The notes beneath the pieces are model-generated. The model did not search any database. It had not been told where the DNA came from and was given only the letters and a program-made list of their open reading frames with translations. From an uncultured Veillonellaceae bacterium (GTDB lineage Bacteria; Bacillota; Negativicutes; Veillonellales; Megasphaeraceae), in the NCBI GenBank assembly GCA_900546795.1, contig UREG01000059.1, forward strand, positions 1 to 10,185: DNA of 10,185 nt, written 5' to 3'. A program made the translations under genes and the position numbers. Of this stretch, positions 1-5,490 are shown in pieces. How positions within the stretch are numbered: position 1 is the first letter of the stretch; each line of letters opens with the position of its first letter.

Positions 1-245
1 TGATTAATATAGAAAAACTCCGCGTCTTCCCAATCCAAGTCCTCAATTTGCGCCAAACTGTCCTCTCCGGACAAAATATATCGAACGGTAATTCCCGTCA
101 CTCCCGCTTCTTTCCATTTCGTTTCAAGTATGCGGTCCGTACCGTCCGTCACTATATACAGCACATCATGTCCGGCATTAGCCAAAGCAGCCGCAGCCGC
201 CGATTCCCGGCTTTTTTCTTCGTCTTTGCCAACAATAATATACAT
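1..245 (-). CDS. Unrecognised protein, N-terminal part (cut by window edge)
   Basis: The first 81 codons of a gene run off the left edge of the window. It starts at an ATG (243-245) preceded by an AAGGAG ribosome binding site nine bases upstream. The protein begins MYIIVGKDEEKSRESAAAAA. It alternates short hydrophobic beta-like stretches (YIIVG, DVLYIVTDG, GITVRYILSG) with an alanine-rich helix, which suggests a nucleotide-binding-like or Rossmann-type alpha/beta fold, but I recognise no family signature. There is no signal peptide or membrane segment in the visible part. It lies 92 bases downstream of the CoA-transferase gene on the same strand with no convincing terminator between them, so co-transcription is possible, although a weak promoter can also be drawn in the gap. 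The reading frame is real judging by its start signal and coding-like composition. The function is unknown. Confidence 0.75.
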   Translation of the reverse strand, partial: MYIIVGKDEEKSRESAAAAALANAGHDVLYIVTDGTDRILETKWKEAGVTGITVRYILSGEDSLAQIEDLDWEDAEFFYIN

Positions 246-273
246 AGTATCCGCTCCTTCTTGAGTAGTTCCT

Positions 274-302
274 ATTGTATATTCTATCTGCAGCAGGCAA
301 AA
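274..302 (-). promoter_or_regulatory. Weak candidate promoter for the partial gene
   Basis: On the minus strand TTTTGC (297-302) and TACAAT (274-279) are 17 bases apart, leaving a leader of roughly 25 bases before the ATG at 245. The -10 match is good and the -35 match is poor. The rest of the 246-337 gap holds only A+T-rich sequence and no clear terminator for the CoA-transferase gene, so read-through from upstream is an equally good explanation. Confidence 0.25.
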
Positions 303-337
303 TCCTACATACGGCCATATTTTATTTTAAAATCTCT

Positions 338-1681
338 TTACCGTTTATTGCTGTATCGCCAAATCCCCATTTCCTGCGCATTTTTTATCAACTCTTCGCG
401 AAAATCCGGATGAGCAATGCTAATAAGCCGTTCCGCACGTTCCCATGTCGATGCGCCGGCCATATTTACTTTACCGTATTCCGTTACCAGCCAATTCGCC
501 TGAGTTCTCGGCACTGTTGCTATCGTGCCGGCAAGCAGCGTAGGCACGATACGGGATCTTTTCTCACCGGTTTTCTTATCGATAAAGACAGAGCTGAAAC
601 AGATATAACTGCGGCCGCCTTTAGAACGGTATGCGCCGTCTACAAAATCCATTTGCCCGCCGCTTCCGCTGATATGGCGGGTTCCGGAAGATTCTGACGA
701 TATTTGTCCATACAAATCGACTTCCACGCAATTATTAATAGAAATGAAATTATCCAGCTGACCGATCACAGCCGGGTCATTAATATAGTCTACCGGATAA
801 GACGCCAGCCCCGGATTGTCATCTACCCAGTCATACATTTCCTGTGATCCTACGGCAAACGTAAAGGTTCCCTTCCCTTTATCCAGCGATTTGCAGGCAT
901 TCGTAAGCCGGCCTTTTTTAGCCATTAAATAAAAAGCGTCCACCAGCATTTCTGTATGCATCCCCAGATCCTTCAAATCCGAATCGGCAATCATCGCGCC
1001 AACTGCATTCGGCATACCGCCTACTCCCAGCTGAATCGTCGCGCCGTTGGGAATATCTTCCACAATCTGCGCGGCAACCACCGAATCCACTTCATTGCCC
1101 AGCGAAAAGGGAATTGTCGTAATCGGCAAAGACCCGGCTTCTACGATATGATCTACCCGAGAAATGTGAACCGCTTCTTCACTGCCCCCAAGGCAGCGGG
1201 GCATCGCTTCATTCACCTCTACAATAATGATCTTTGCTTTTTCCAAAATAGCTGCATTGGCAGAATTATTAAGTCCAAAGTTAAACCATCCATGCGAGTC
1301 CATTGGAGCTACGGTAATCATCGCCACATCTACATCTAAATACTTTCTATAATACGACGGCTTGTTCCTAAATGTCATCGGCGAAAAACTGCACATCCCT
1401 TTCTGCCACAATCCCCGTTCATATGCGCTCATATGCCAAGAGCTGTACGTAAAGGTTTCCCGAAACGGATCGCACTCGGCAACTTTTCGTGGAGCAAAGG
1501 TAAAGGAACCTCTGACCTTTACATCCTTTAGTTCTCCTTTTCTCTTTGCCAGCGCCGCATCCAGCAAAACCGGCTGGGACGCTGCCATGCCATAATCTAC
1601 CCAATCGCCGGACTTCACGGTTTGTACCGCTTCTTCCGCCGTACACACTTTTCGTCTATATTCTTCCTGCCAAAATTCCAC
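338..1681 (-). CDS. Acyl-CoA:acetate CoA-transferase, butyryl-CoA:acetate type
   Basis: This 447-residue cytoplasmic enzyme belongs to the acetyl-CoA hydrolase/transferase family (family I CoA-transferases), which moves CoA between an acyl-CoA and acetate or another short acid. The length equals that of known butyryl-CoA:acetate CoA-transferases (about 448) and is slightly above 4-hydroxybutyrate CoA-transferase (about 438). The expected catalytic glutamate is E244 in GMHTEMLVDA, which forms the glutamyl-CoA intermediate in this family. The YGQISSES segment (324-331) and the glycine-rich SGSGGQMDF segment (338-346) are conserved family features, and the latter is closer to the butyryl-type than the hydroxybutyrate-type enzymes as I remember them. 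The C-terminal EYGKVNMAG and IAHPDF motifs are also typical. The gene starts at GTG, fixed by an AGGAGG seven bases upstream. A role as the last step of butyrate (or propionate/valerate) formation is an inference, and substrate range cannot be read from sequence. Confidence 0.88.
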   Translation of the reverse strand: MEFWQEEYRRKVCTAEEAVQTVKSGDWVDYGMAASQPVLLDAALAKRKGELKDVKVRGSFTFAPRKVAECDPFRETFTYSSWHMSAYERGLWQKGMCSFSPMTFRNKPSYYRKYLDVDVAMITVAPMDSHGWFNFGLNNSANAAILEKAKIIIVEVNEAMPRCLGGSEEAVHISRVDHIVEAGSLPITTIPFSLGNEVDSVVAAQIVEDIPNGATIQLGVGGMPNAVGAMIADSDLKDLGMHTEMLVDAFYLMAKKGRLTNACKSLDKGKGTFTFAVGSQEMYDWVDDNPGLASYPVDYINDPAVIGQLDNFISINNCVEVDLYGQISSESSGTRHISGSGGQMDFVDGAYRSKGGRSYICFSSVFIDKKTGEKRSRIVPTLLAGTIATVPRTQANWLVTEYGKVNMAGASTWERAERLISIAHPDFREELIKNAQEMGIWRYSNKR

Positions 1682-1688
1682 GTCTTTT

Positions 1689-1694
1689 CCTCCT
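1689..1694 (-). promoter_or_regulatory. Ribosome binding site deciding the GTG start of the CoA-transferase
   Basis: A perfect AGGAGG on the minus strand lies seven bases before the GTG at 1679-1681. No ATG in the same frame fits the family's N-terminus (MEFWQEEYRRK) as well, so the GTG is taken as the start. Confidence 0.85.
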
Positions 1695-1726
1695 GCATGA
1701 GTTATTTGTATATTTCTTATGACTTC

Positions 1727-1755
1727 ATTGTACCCTAAATCTTTCGATTTGTATA
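1727..1755 (-). promoter_or_regulatory. Candidate promoter of the CoA-transferase gene
   Basis: On the minus strand TACAAT (1727-1732) is a good -10 hexamer. The position 17 bases upstream (1750-1755) reads TATACA, a poor -35 that falls inside the palindrome TTGTATACAA. The resulting leader would be about 40 bases. A weak -35 buried in a dyad fits a regulated promoter, but this is inference. Confidence 0.35.
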
Positions 1756-1758
1756 CAA
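1749..1758. promoter_or_regulatory. Perfect palindrome TTGTATACAA, possible operator
   Basis: This ten-base perfect dyad sits midway between the divergent CoA-transferase and thi operon promoters and covers the candidate -35 region of the former. The half-site TTGTATA occurs again at 1706-1712, and its complement TATACAA at 1791-1797, overlapping the end of the thi -10 box and the start-site region. Such A+T-rich words are common by chance (one more TATACAA lies at 6661-6667), so a protein-binding role is only a suggestion. Confidence 0.3.
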
Positions 1759-1762
1759 GCCC

Positions 1763-1791
1763 TTGCCAAGGATATTTCTTTTTGCTATTCT
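1763..1791 (+). promoter_or_regulatory. Promoter of the thiSFGH-tenI operon
   Basis: TTGCCA (1763-1768) and TATTCT (1786-1791) are separated by exactly 17 bases, and a TG at 1783-1784 makes an extended -10 (TGCTATTCT). This is the best sigma-A-like promoter in the window. Transcription would begin near 1797-1799, so the RNA starts right at the first base of a self-complementary leader. Confidence 0.7.
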
Positions 1792-1797
1792 ATACAA

Positions 1798-1870
1798 AGA
1801 GTGCGAAAGCGTTTTGCCGCACAAAGGGGTACACCACCGCGGGTGTAGTTCCTTTGTGCGGCTTTTTTTT
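1798..1870 (+). ncRNA. Structured leader / candidate attenuator before thiS
   Basis: This short leader of about 70 nt lies between the predicted start site and the poly-U tract. At its 5' end 1798-1804 can pair with 1809-1815 (three G-U pairs) around a GAAA tetraloop. Alternatively GUGCG (1801-1805) can pair with CGCAC (1818-1822). The same CGCAC is needed by the terminator, where it pairs with a second copy of GUGCG (1856-1860). Two identical pentamers therefore compete for one partner, the usual design of a transcription attenuator. The middle forms a hairpin 1830-1835/1842-1847 with loop ACCGCG. None of the conserved TPP-riboswitch segments (CUGAGA and its partners) is present. A published RNA candidate called the thiS motif may be this element, but I recall only its name and placement. 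Ligand and mechanism are unknown. Confidence 0.6.
1816..1870 (+). terminator. Intrinsic terminator inside the thi leader
   Basis: A perfect 12-bp stem (1816-1827 with 1851-1862, GCCGCACAAAGG and its complement) is topped by an inner six-bp hairpin and followed by eight T residues (1863-1870). It ends before the thiS ribosome binding site, so it would stop transcription before the operon unless prevented. Placed between promoter and gene, it is regulatory rather than the end of an upstream gene, since the upstream gene is divergent. Confidence 0.85.
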
Positions 1871-1875
1871 ATTGC

Positions 1876-1883
1876 AAAGGAGG
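1876..1883 (+). promoter_or_regulatory. Ribosome binding site deciding the TTG start of thiS
   Basis: AAAGGAGG lies seven bases before TTG 1891. The translated start M-I-I-V-N-G-K is the usual ThiS beginning, so the unusual TTG is accepted. Confidence 0.85.
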
Positions 1884-1890
1884 TATTCGC

Positions 1891-2085
1891 TTGATCATTG
1901 TAAACGGAAAATCCATAGAGGAAGCCGGCCATACCGCTGAAACACTGCTTTCTCTGCTGGGATTCAAGAAAGAGTATGTCGTTATCGAATATAACGGCGC
2001 TATACTGCCGCGGGCTGACTATGATTCTGTAACACTTCAAAATGGCGACGTATTGGAAATCGTCACGTTTGTAGGCGGAGGCTGA
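1891..2085 (+). CDS. thiS: ThiS, sulfur carrier protein for thiazole synthesis
   Basis: This 64-residue ubiquitin-like (beta-grasp) protein carries sulfur as a C-terminal thiocarboxylate to ThiG. The sequence shows the family features: MIIVNGK at the start, the NGDVLEIVTFVGGG end, and the terminal Gly-Gly that ThiF adenylates. The length matches the family (about 65). The start is TTG, supported by a strong ribosome binding site and the conserved N-terminus. It is the first gene of the operon, immediately downstream of the attenuator-like leader, and thiF begins one base after its stop codon, so the two are probably translated together. The carrier is cytoplasmic. Identification is firm because of sequence and neighbours. 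Confidence 0.95.
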   Translation: MIIVNGKSIEEAGHTAETLLSLLGFKKEYVVIEYNGAILPRADYDSVTLQNGDVLEIVTFVGGG

Positions 2086-2086
2086 T

Positions 2087-2872
2087 ATGAAGGTCATCGT
2101 CAATGGCATGCCGCGAACCATTCCGAATCAAACTGCCGCAGGCTCTCTGCCGGAGTATACCGGAGATAATTGGATTGCGGTAAACGGCAAACGCGTCTCT
2201 CCTTCTCATCTCATATCTGAAGGCGACGACATTCAATTTTTGTCCCATACACTTCCCAGCGCCGGCGTGGTGGAAGAACTGCTCTGCAAGCGATATGGAA
2301 AATCCTGCTGGCAAGATTTTCAGCGCGGCGTTGTAGGCATTGCCGGACTGGGCGGCCTGGGCTCCGCTATTGCGGTACTCCTTGCACGTTCCGGCGTCGG
2401 TACGCTTCATCTGTTTGACGACGACTGCGTCGATATTACCAACGTATTTCGCCAGGCCTATGATCTGTCGCATTTGGGCATGTATAAAACAGAGGCGCTC
2501 CGGGATATTATTGCCCGCATCACGCCATATACGAAAGTCGTTCTGCACACAATGCGCTTAGAAGAACACAATATGGCAGAAGCATTCAGGAATATCCCTA
2601 TTCTCTGCGAAGCATTTGATGCGCCGCAAACGAAAGCGGCGCTGGCAAACATCGTATTATCCATGCCCTCTGCCCCCATACTCATTTCCGCTTCAGGCAT
2701 GGCCGGCATCGGCAGCAGCAACGCAGTCCAAACAAAAAAGATTACCGACCGCTTCTATCTCTGCGGCGACGGCACTTCTTCCATCAATACGCCGCCCGGC
2801 CTAATGGCGCCCCGCGTCACACTATGCGCCGCCCATCAGGCCAATCTTGTTCTTTCTTTATTACATTCATAA
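2087..2872 (+). CDS. thiF: ThiF-type ThiS adenylyltransferase with N-terminal ThiS-like domain
   Basis: This 261-residue enzyme would activate the ThiS C-terminus with ATP before sulfur transfer. Residues about 1-54 form a small beta-grasp-like domain (MKVIVNG, WIAVNGKRV, EGDDIQFLSH) resembling ThiS but lacking a Gly-Gly tail, so it cannot act as a carrier. Residues about 80-261 are the E1-like adenylating domain, with the nucleotide-binding GLGGLGS at 87-93, the DDDCVDITNVFRQ stretch after strand two, and the NxxxxSMPSAP/ISASGMAG region. The zinc-binding CxxC pairs of E. coli ThiF are absent, as in the shorter clostridial-type ThiF group. The start is ATG 2087 with GGAGG five bases upstream, inside the end of thiS. 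Fusion of a ThiS-like domain to this ThiF type is known in anaerobic Firmicutes. The domain may dock ThiS or ThiG, which is inference. Confidence 0.9.
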   Translation: MKVIVNGMPRTIPNQTAAGSLPEYTGDNWIAVNGKRVSPSHLISEGDDIQFLSHTLPSAGVVEELLCKRYGKSCWQDFQRGVVGIAGLGGLGSAIAVLLARSGVGTLHLFDDDCVDITNVFRQAYDLSHLGMYKTEALRDIIARITPYTKVVLHTMRLEEHNMAEAFRNIPILCEAFDAPQTKAALANIVLSMPSAPILISASGMAGIGSSNAVQTKKITDRFYLCGDGTSSINTPPGLMAPRVTLCAAHQANLVLSLLHS

Positions 2873-2888
2873 TATGGAGGTCTTATCT

Positions 2889-3668
2889 ATGTCTGCATCC
2901 GATACATTTCAATTAGGAAATCACCGTTTTTCTTCCCGCTTTATCCTGGGTTCCGGAAAATATTCTCTCGATTTAATCCAGGCAGCCGCACAAGAAGGAG
3001 GAGCGCAAATCATCACGCTGGCGCTGCGCCGTGCCGCTTCAGGAAATACTGCCAACATTTTAGACTATATCCCTGAAGGAATCACCCTGCTGCCGAACAC
3101 TTCGGGCGCCCGAACTGCCGAAGAAGCCGTCCGCATTGCCCGCCTGTCCCGTGAACTTGGCTGCGGCGATCTCATAAAAATAGAGATCATGCGAGACAGC
3201 AAATACCTGCTGCCAGATAATGCCGAAACGGTGCGAGCCGCCAGCATATTGGCAGAAGACGGATTCACTGTTCTTCCTTATATGTACCCTGATTTATATG
3301 CGGCCCGGGATCTGGTCTCTGCCGGCGCTGCTGCAATCATGCCCCTTGGCGCTCCTATCGGAACCAACAAAGGTCTTTGCACCAAGGAATTTATCCGTAT
3401 TTTAATCGATGAAATCGATCTTCCCATCATCGTAGACGCCGGTATCGGCCGTCCTTCTCAAGCCTGCGAAGCAATGGAAATGGGAGCTGCCGCTGTTATG
3501 GTCAATACAGCAATCGCTACCGCCGGAAATATTCCGCTTATGGCGAAAGCATTTCGTCAGGCAATTGAATCCGGCCGCGCTGCCTATTTGTCCGGACTGG
3601 GCCGCGTGCGTCAGCATGGCGAAGCCTCTTCCCCACTCACCGGATTCCTTAGAAAGGAGGAAGCATAA
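2889..3668 (+). CDS. thiG: ThiG, thiazole synthase
   Basis: This 259-residue TIM-barrel enzyme joins 1-deoxy-xylulose 5-phosphate, dehydroglycine and sulfur from ThiS thiocarboxylate into the thiazole phosphate ring. The Schiff-base lysine is K97 in DLIKIEIM. Other conserved segments are LGSGKY (20-25), PNTSGARTAEEAV (69-81), FTVLPYMYPD (126-135), MPLGAPIGTNKG (151-162), VDAGIGRPSQA (182-192) and VNTAIA (205-210). The length is normal (about 255-260). The frame stays open upstream to 2847 inside thiF, but ATG 2889 has GGAGG eight bases before it and gives the family's usual N-terminus (FQLGNHRFSSRFILGSGKY), so it is chosen. The 16-base gap to thiF and 1-base gap to thiH point to one transcript. 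Cytoplasmic; acts in complex with ThiS and probably with ThiH. Identification is firm. Confidence 0.96.
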   Translation: MSASDTFQLGNHRFSSRFILGSGKYSLDLIQAAAQEGGAQIITLALRRAASGNTANILDYIPEGITLLPNTSGARTAEEAVRIARLSRELGCGDLIKIEIMRDSKYLLPDNAETVRAASILAEDGFTVLPYMYPDLYAARDLVSAGAAAIMPLGAPIGTNKGLCTKEFIRILIDEIDLPIIVDAGIGRPSQACEAMEMGAAAVMVNTAIATAGNIPLMAKAFRQAIESGRAAYLSGLGRVRQHGEASSPLTGFLRKEEA

Positions 3669-3669
3669 T

Positions 3670-4833
3670 ATGCCGGCGCCTTATGTAGATCCTACTATAT
3701 ATTTTCCTGATATGGAGCAGATCAATTCTTCGATGCTTGAAGAAGTCCTTACCTTCCGCAATGCTTACGATGCGTCTTATTATACTTCTTCCCATGTAGA
3801 ACAAGCGCTTGCTAGCGACCGGCTCACGCCGGAAGATTTCATGGCCCTTCTTTCCCCAGCAGCCCTCCCTTATTTAGAGGAAATGGCGCAAAAATCACAG
3901 CTGGTTACCCGCCGCCAGTTTGGCAATTCCGTGTACATGATGACGCCTTTATATCTGGCCAACTACTGTGAAAATTATTGTATTTACTGCGGCTTTAACT
4001 GCCACAACAATATCCACCGCGCTAAACTGAACCGCGATGAGATCAAACGGGAAATGGAAGCCATTGCCAGCACAGGACTGCAGGAAATCCTCATGCTCAC
4101 GGGAGAAAGCCGCTCCATGTCCAATGTAGAATATATTGCGGAAGCCTGCCAATTAGCACAGCAGTATTTCCAAGTCGTCGGCGTAGAAGTCTATCCGATG
4201 AATACCGATGAATATGCCTGCCTTCATCAAGCCGGCTGCGATTATGTTACCGTATTCCAGGAAACCTATCATTTACCGACCTATGCCAAACTGCATTTAG
4301 AAGGACATAAACGGATTTTTCCATACCGCTTCTATGCGCAGGAACGTGCTGTTTTAGGCGGTATGCGCGGCGTAGGGTTTGCCGCGCTGCTGGGTCTGGA
4401 AGATTTCCGCCGCGACGCATTGTCAACGGGCATGCATGCCTATTTGCTGCAAAAGAAATATCCTCATGCAGAAATTTCTCTTTCCTGCCCTCGTCTCCGC
4501 CCTATCATCAACAATGATAAAATCAATCCGAAAGATGTTCATGAACCGCAGCTGCTGCAAATCATCACCGCATATCGTCTGTTTCTCCCGTTTGCCAATA
4601 TCGTTATATCCAGCCGGGAATCCGCCCGCTTCCGCGATCACGCCGTTACATTAGGCGCCACCAAAATTTCTGCCGGCGTTTCCGTTGGCATCGGCGGACA
4701 TGAAGAAACGGCAGAAGAAAAAGGCGATGGCCAGTTTGAAATCTCTGACGGCCGTTCCGTTTCAGAAATCTACAATATGATCTGCCGCCAGGGATTGCAG
4801 CCGGTCATGAGCGACTCTCTCTATGTGGGATAA
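3670..4833 (+). CDS. thiH: ThiH, tyrosine lyase (2-iminoacetate synthase)
   Basis: This 387-residue radical SAM enzyme cleaves tyrosine to dehydroglycine (2-iminoacetate) and p-cresol, supplying the C2-N unit to ThiG. The CxxxCxxC cluster motif is at C100, C104 and C107 (NYCENYCIYCGF), followed by LTGESR (the SAM-binding GE-type motif), VEVYPM, FQETY and the C-terminal SAGVSVGIGG stretch. The length is close to E. coli ThiH (377). The start is ATG 3670, with AAAGGAGG nine bases upstream in the end of thiG; a longer open frame back to 3565 overlaps thiG and is rejected. The choice of ThiH over the oxidase ThiO fits an anaerobe. Its stop codon lies inside the next gene (11-base overlap). Identification is firm. 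Confidence 0.95.
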   Translation: MPAPYVDPTIYFPDMEQINSSMLEEVLTFRNAYDASYYTSSHVEQALASDRLTPEDFMALLSPAALPYLEEMAQKSQLVTRRQFGNSVYMMTPLYLANYCENYCIYCGFNCHNNIHRAKLNRDEIKREMEAIASTGLQEILMLTGESRSMSNVEYIAEACQLAQQYFQVVGVEVYPMNTDEYACLHQAGCDYVTVFQETYHLPTYAKLHLEGHKRIFPYRFYAQERAVLGGMRGVGFAALLGLEDFRRDALSTGMHAYLLQKKYPHAEISLSCPRLRPIINNDKINPKDVHEPQLLQIITAYRLFLPFANIVISSRESARFRDHAVTLGATKISAGVSVGIGGHEETAEEKGDGQFEISDGRSVSEIYNMICRQGLQPVMSDSLYVG

Positions 4834-5437
4834 AAAAATCATTGCTGTCACGCACCGCGGCTTGTGCCGGGAACCGCTCGAAGAAAAATTGAAGCAATTA
4901 GCACACGCAGAAATTTCCGCTGTCATCATAAGAGAAAAGGATTTACTCCCTGCACAATATGATGCATTATCCGCTGCTGCACTGCCTATATTTCAGAATA
5001 GTTCCGTCCGCTGCATTCTTCACCACTTCGGAGATATCGCTAAAGCGCGGGGACACAGCGCATTTCATTGTTCTCTTTCAGAACTGCGTGCACATCCTGA
5101 ATACGCCGGTCAATTTGCTAAGCTTGGCGTATCCATCCACCACCTGGAAGAAGCCAAAGAAGCGGAATCCCTGGGAGCCACGTACCTTACTGCAGGTCAT
5201 ATTTTTCCCACAGACTGCAAAAAAAGACTGCCCCCTCGAGGAATTGCTTTTCTGGAAGAAATTTTATCTGCCGTATCCATTCCCGTATACGCAATCGGCG
5301 GCATCAATGAAAACACACTGCCTTTGCTAAACGGTCTGCCTATTGCAGGTATCTGCATCATGTCCGGCTTTATGACGGCCATCGATCCCATCGGATATGC
5401 CAGAAAACTGCATACGCTTTTACATAATAAAAACTAG
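4823..5437 (+). CDS. tenI: TenI-type thiazole tautomerase (ThiE homologue)
   Basis: This 204-residue TIM-barrel protein belongs to the thiamine phosphate synthase/TenI superfamily. The segment TAGHIFPTDCKKRLPPRG (123-140) matches TenI (GHVFETDCKK in B. subtilis as I recall it), and H126 aligns with the His122 used by TenI to aromatise the thiazole tautomer released by ThiG. The usual ThiE segments differ: the INDR-type stretch is replaced by CILHHFGD (64-71) and the TxTK diphosphate segment by TDCKK. IIREKD (35-40), GVSIHHLEEA (102-111) and AIGGINENT (157-165) are shared by both groups. I therefore favour TenI over ThiE, although automated pipelines often call such genes thiE. The ATG lies 11 bases inside thiH with only a weak ribosome binding site, implying translational coupling. 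It is last in the operon, and its stop codon sits within the terminator stem. Confidence 0.8.
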   Translation: MWDKKIIAVTHRGLCREPLEEKLKQLAHAEISAVIIREKDLLPAQYDALSAAALPIFQNSSVRCILHHFGDIAKARGHSAFHCSLSELRAHPEYAGQFAKLGVSIHHLEEAKEAESLGATYLTAGHIFPTDCKKRLPPRGIAFLEEILSAVSIPVYAIGGINENTLPLLNGLPIAGICIMSGFMTAIDPIGYARKLHTLLHNKN

Positions 5438-5465
5438 GGAATTCTATTACGATTCCCTAGTTTTT
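5429..5465. terminator. Bidirectional terminator between tenI and the hydrolase gene
   Basis: A perfect 14-bp inverted repeat (AAAAACTAGGGAAT, 5429-5442, with its complement 5452-5465) has a 9-base loop and ends in five T on each strand. It closes the thi operon on the plus strand, and its A-rich 5' arm gives a U tract on the minus strand, 25 bases past the hydrolase stop codon. Confidence 0.9.
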
Positions 5466-5490
5466 CATTTCCTGCACCTCAGTATTTTAT

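Noticed and set aside
1798..1870. T-box leader suggested by the GGGG...ACCGCGGG stretch
   Set aside because: The UGGN bulge needed to pair with the tRNA end is missing, the leader is far too short for a specifier stem, and thiS is not a T-box gene.
1798..1870. TPP riboswitch, expected before a thi operon
   Set aside because: The CUGAGA segment and the other conserved aptamer segments are not present in either strand of the gap.
1735..2121. Minus-strand open frame across the thi leader and thiS
   Set aside because: It covers a terminator hairpin and runs antisense to thiS, has no ribosome binding site and no recognisable domain.
2847..2888. Upstream extension of thiG into thiF
   Set aside because: The extra residues are not part of ThiG, and ATG 2889 has its own GGAGG at good spacing.
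3565..3669. Upstream extension of thiH into thiG
   Set aside because: It overlaps the thiG coding region for about 100 bases, whereas ATG 3670 has AAAGGAGG nine bases before it.
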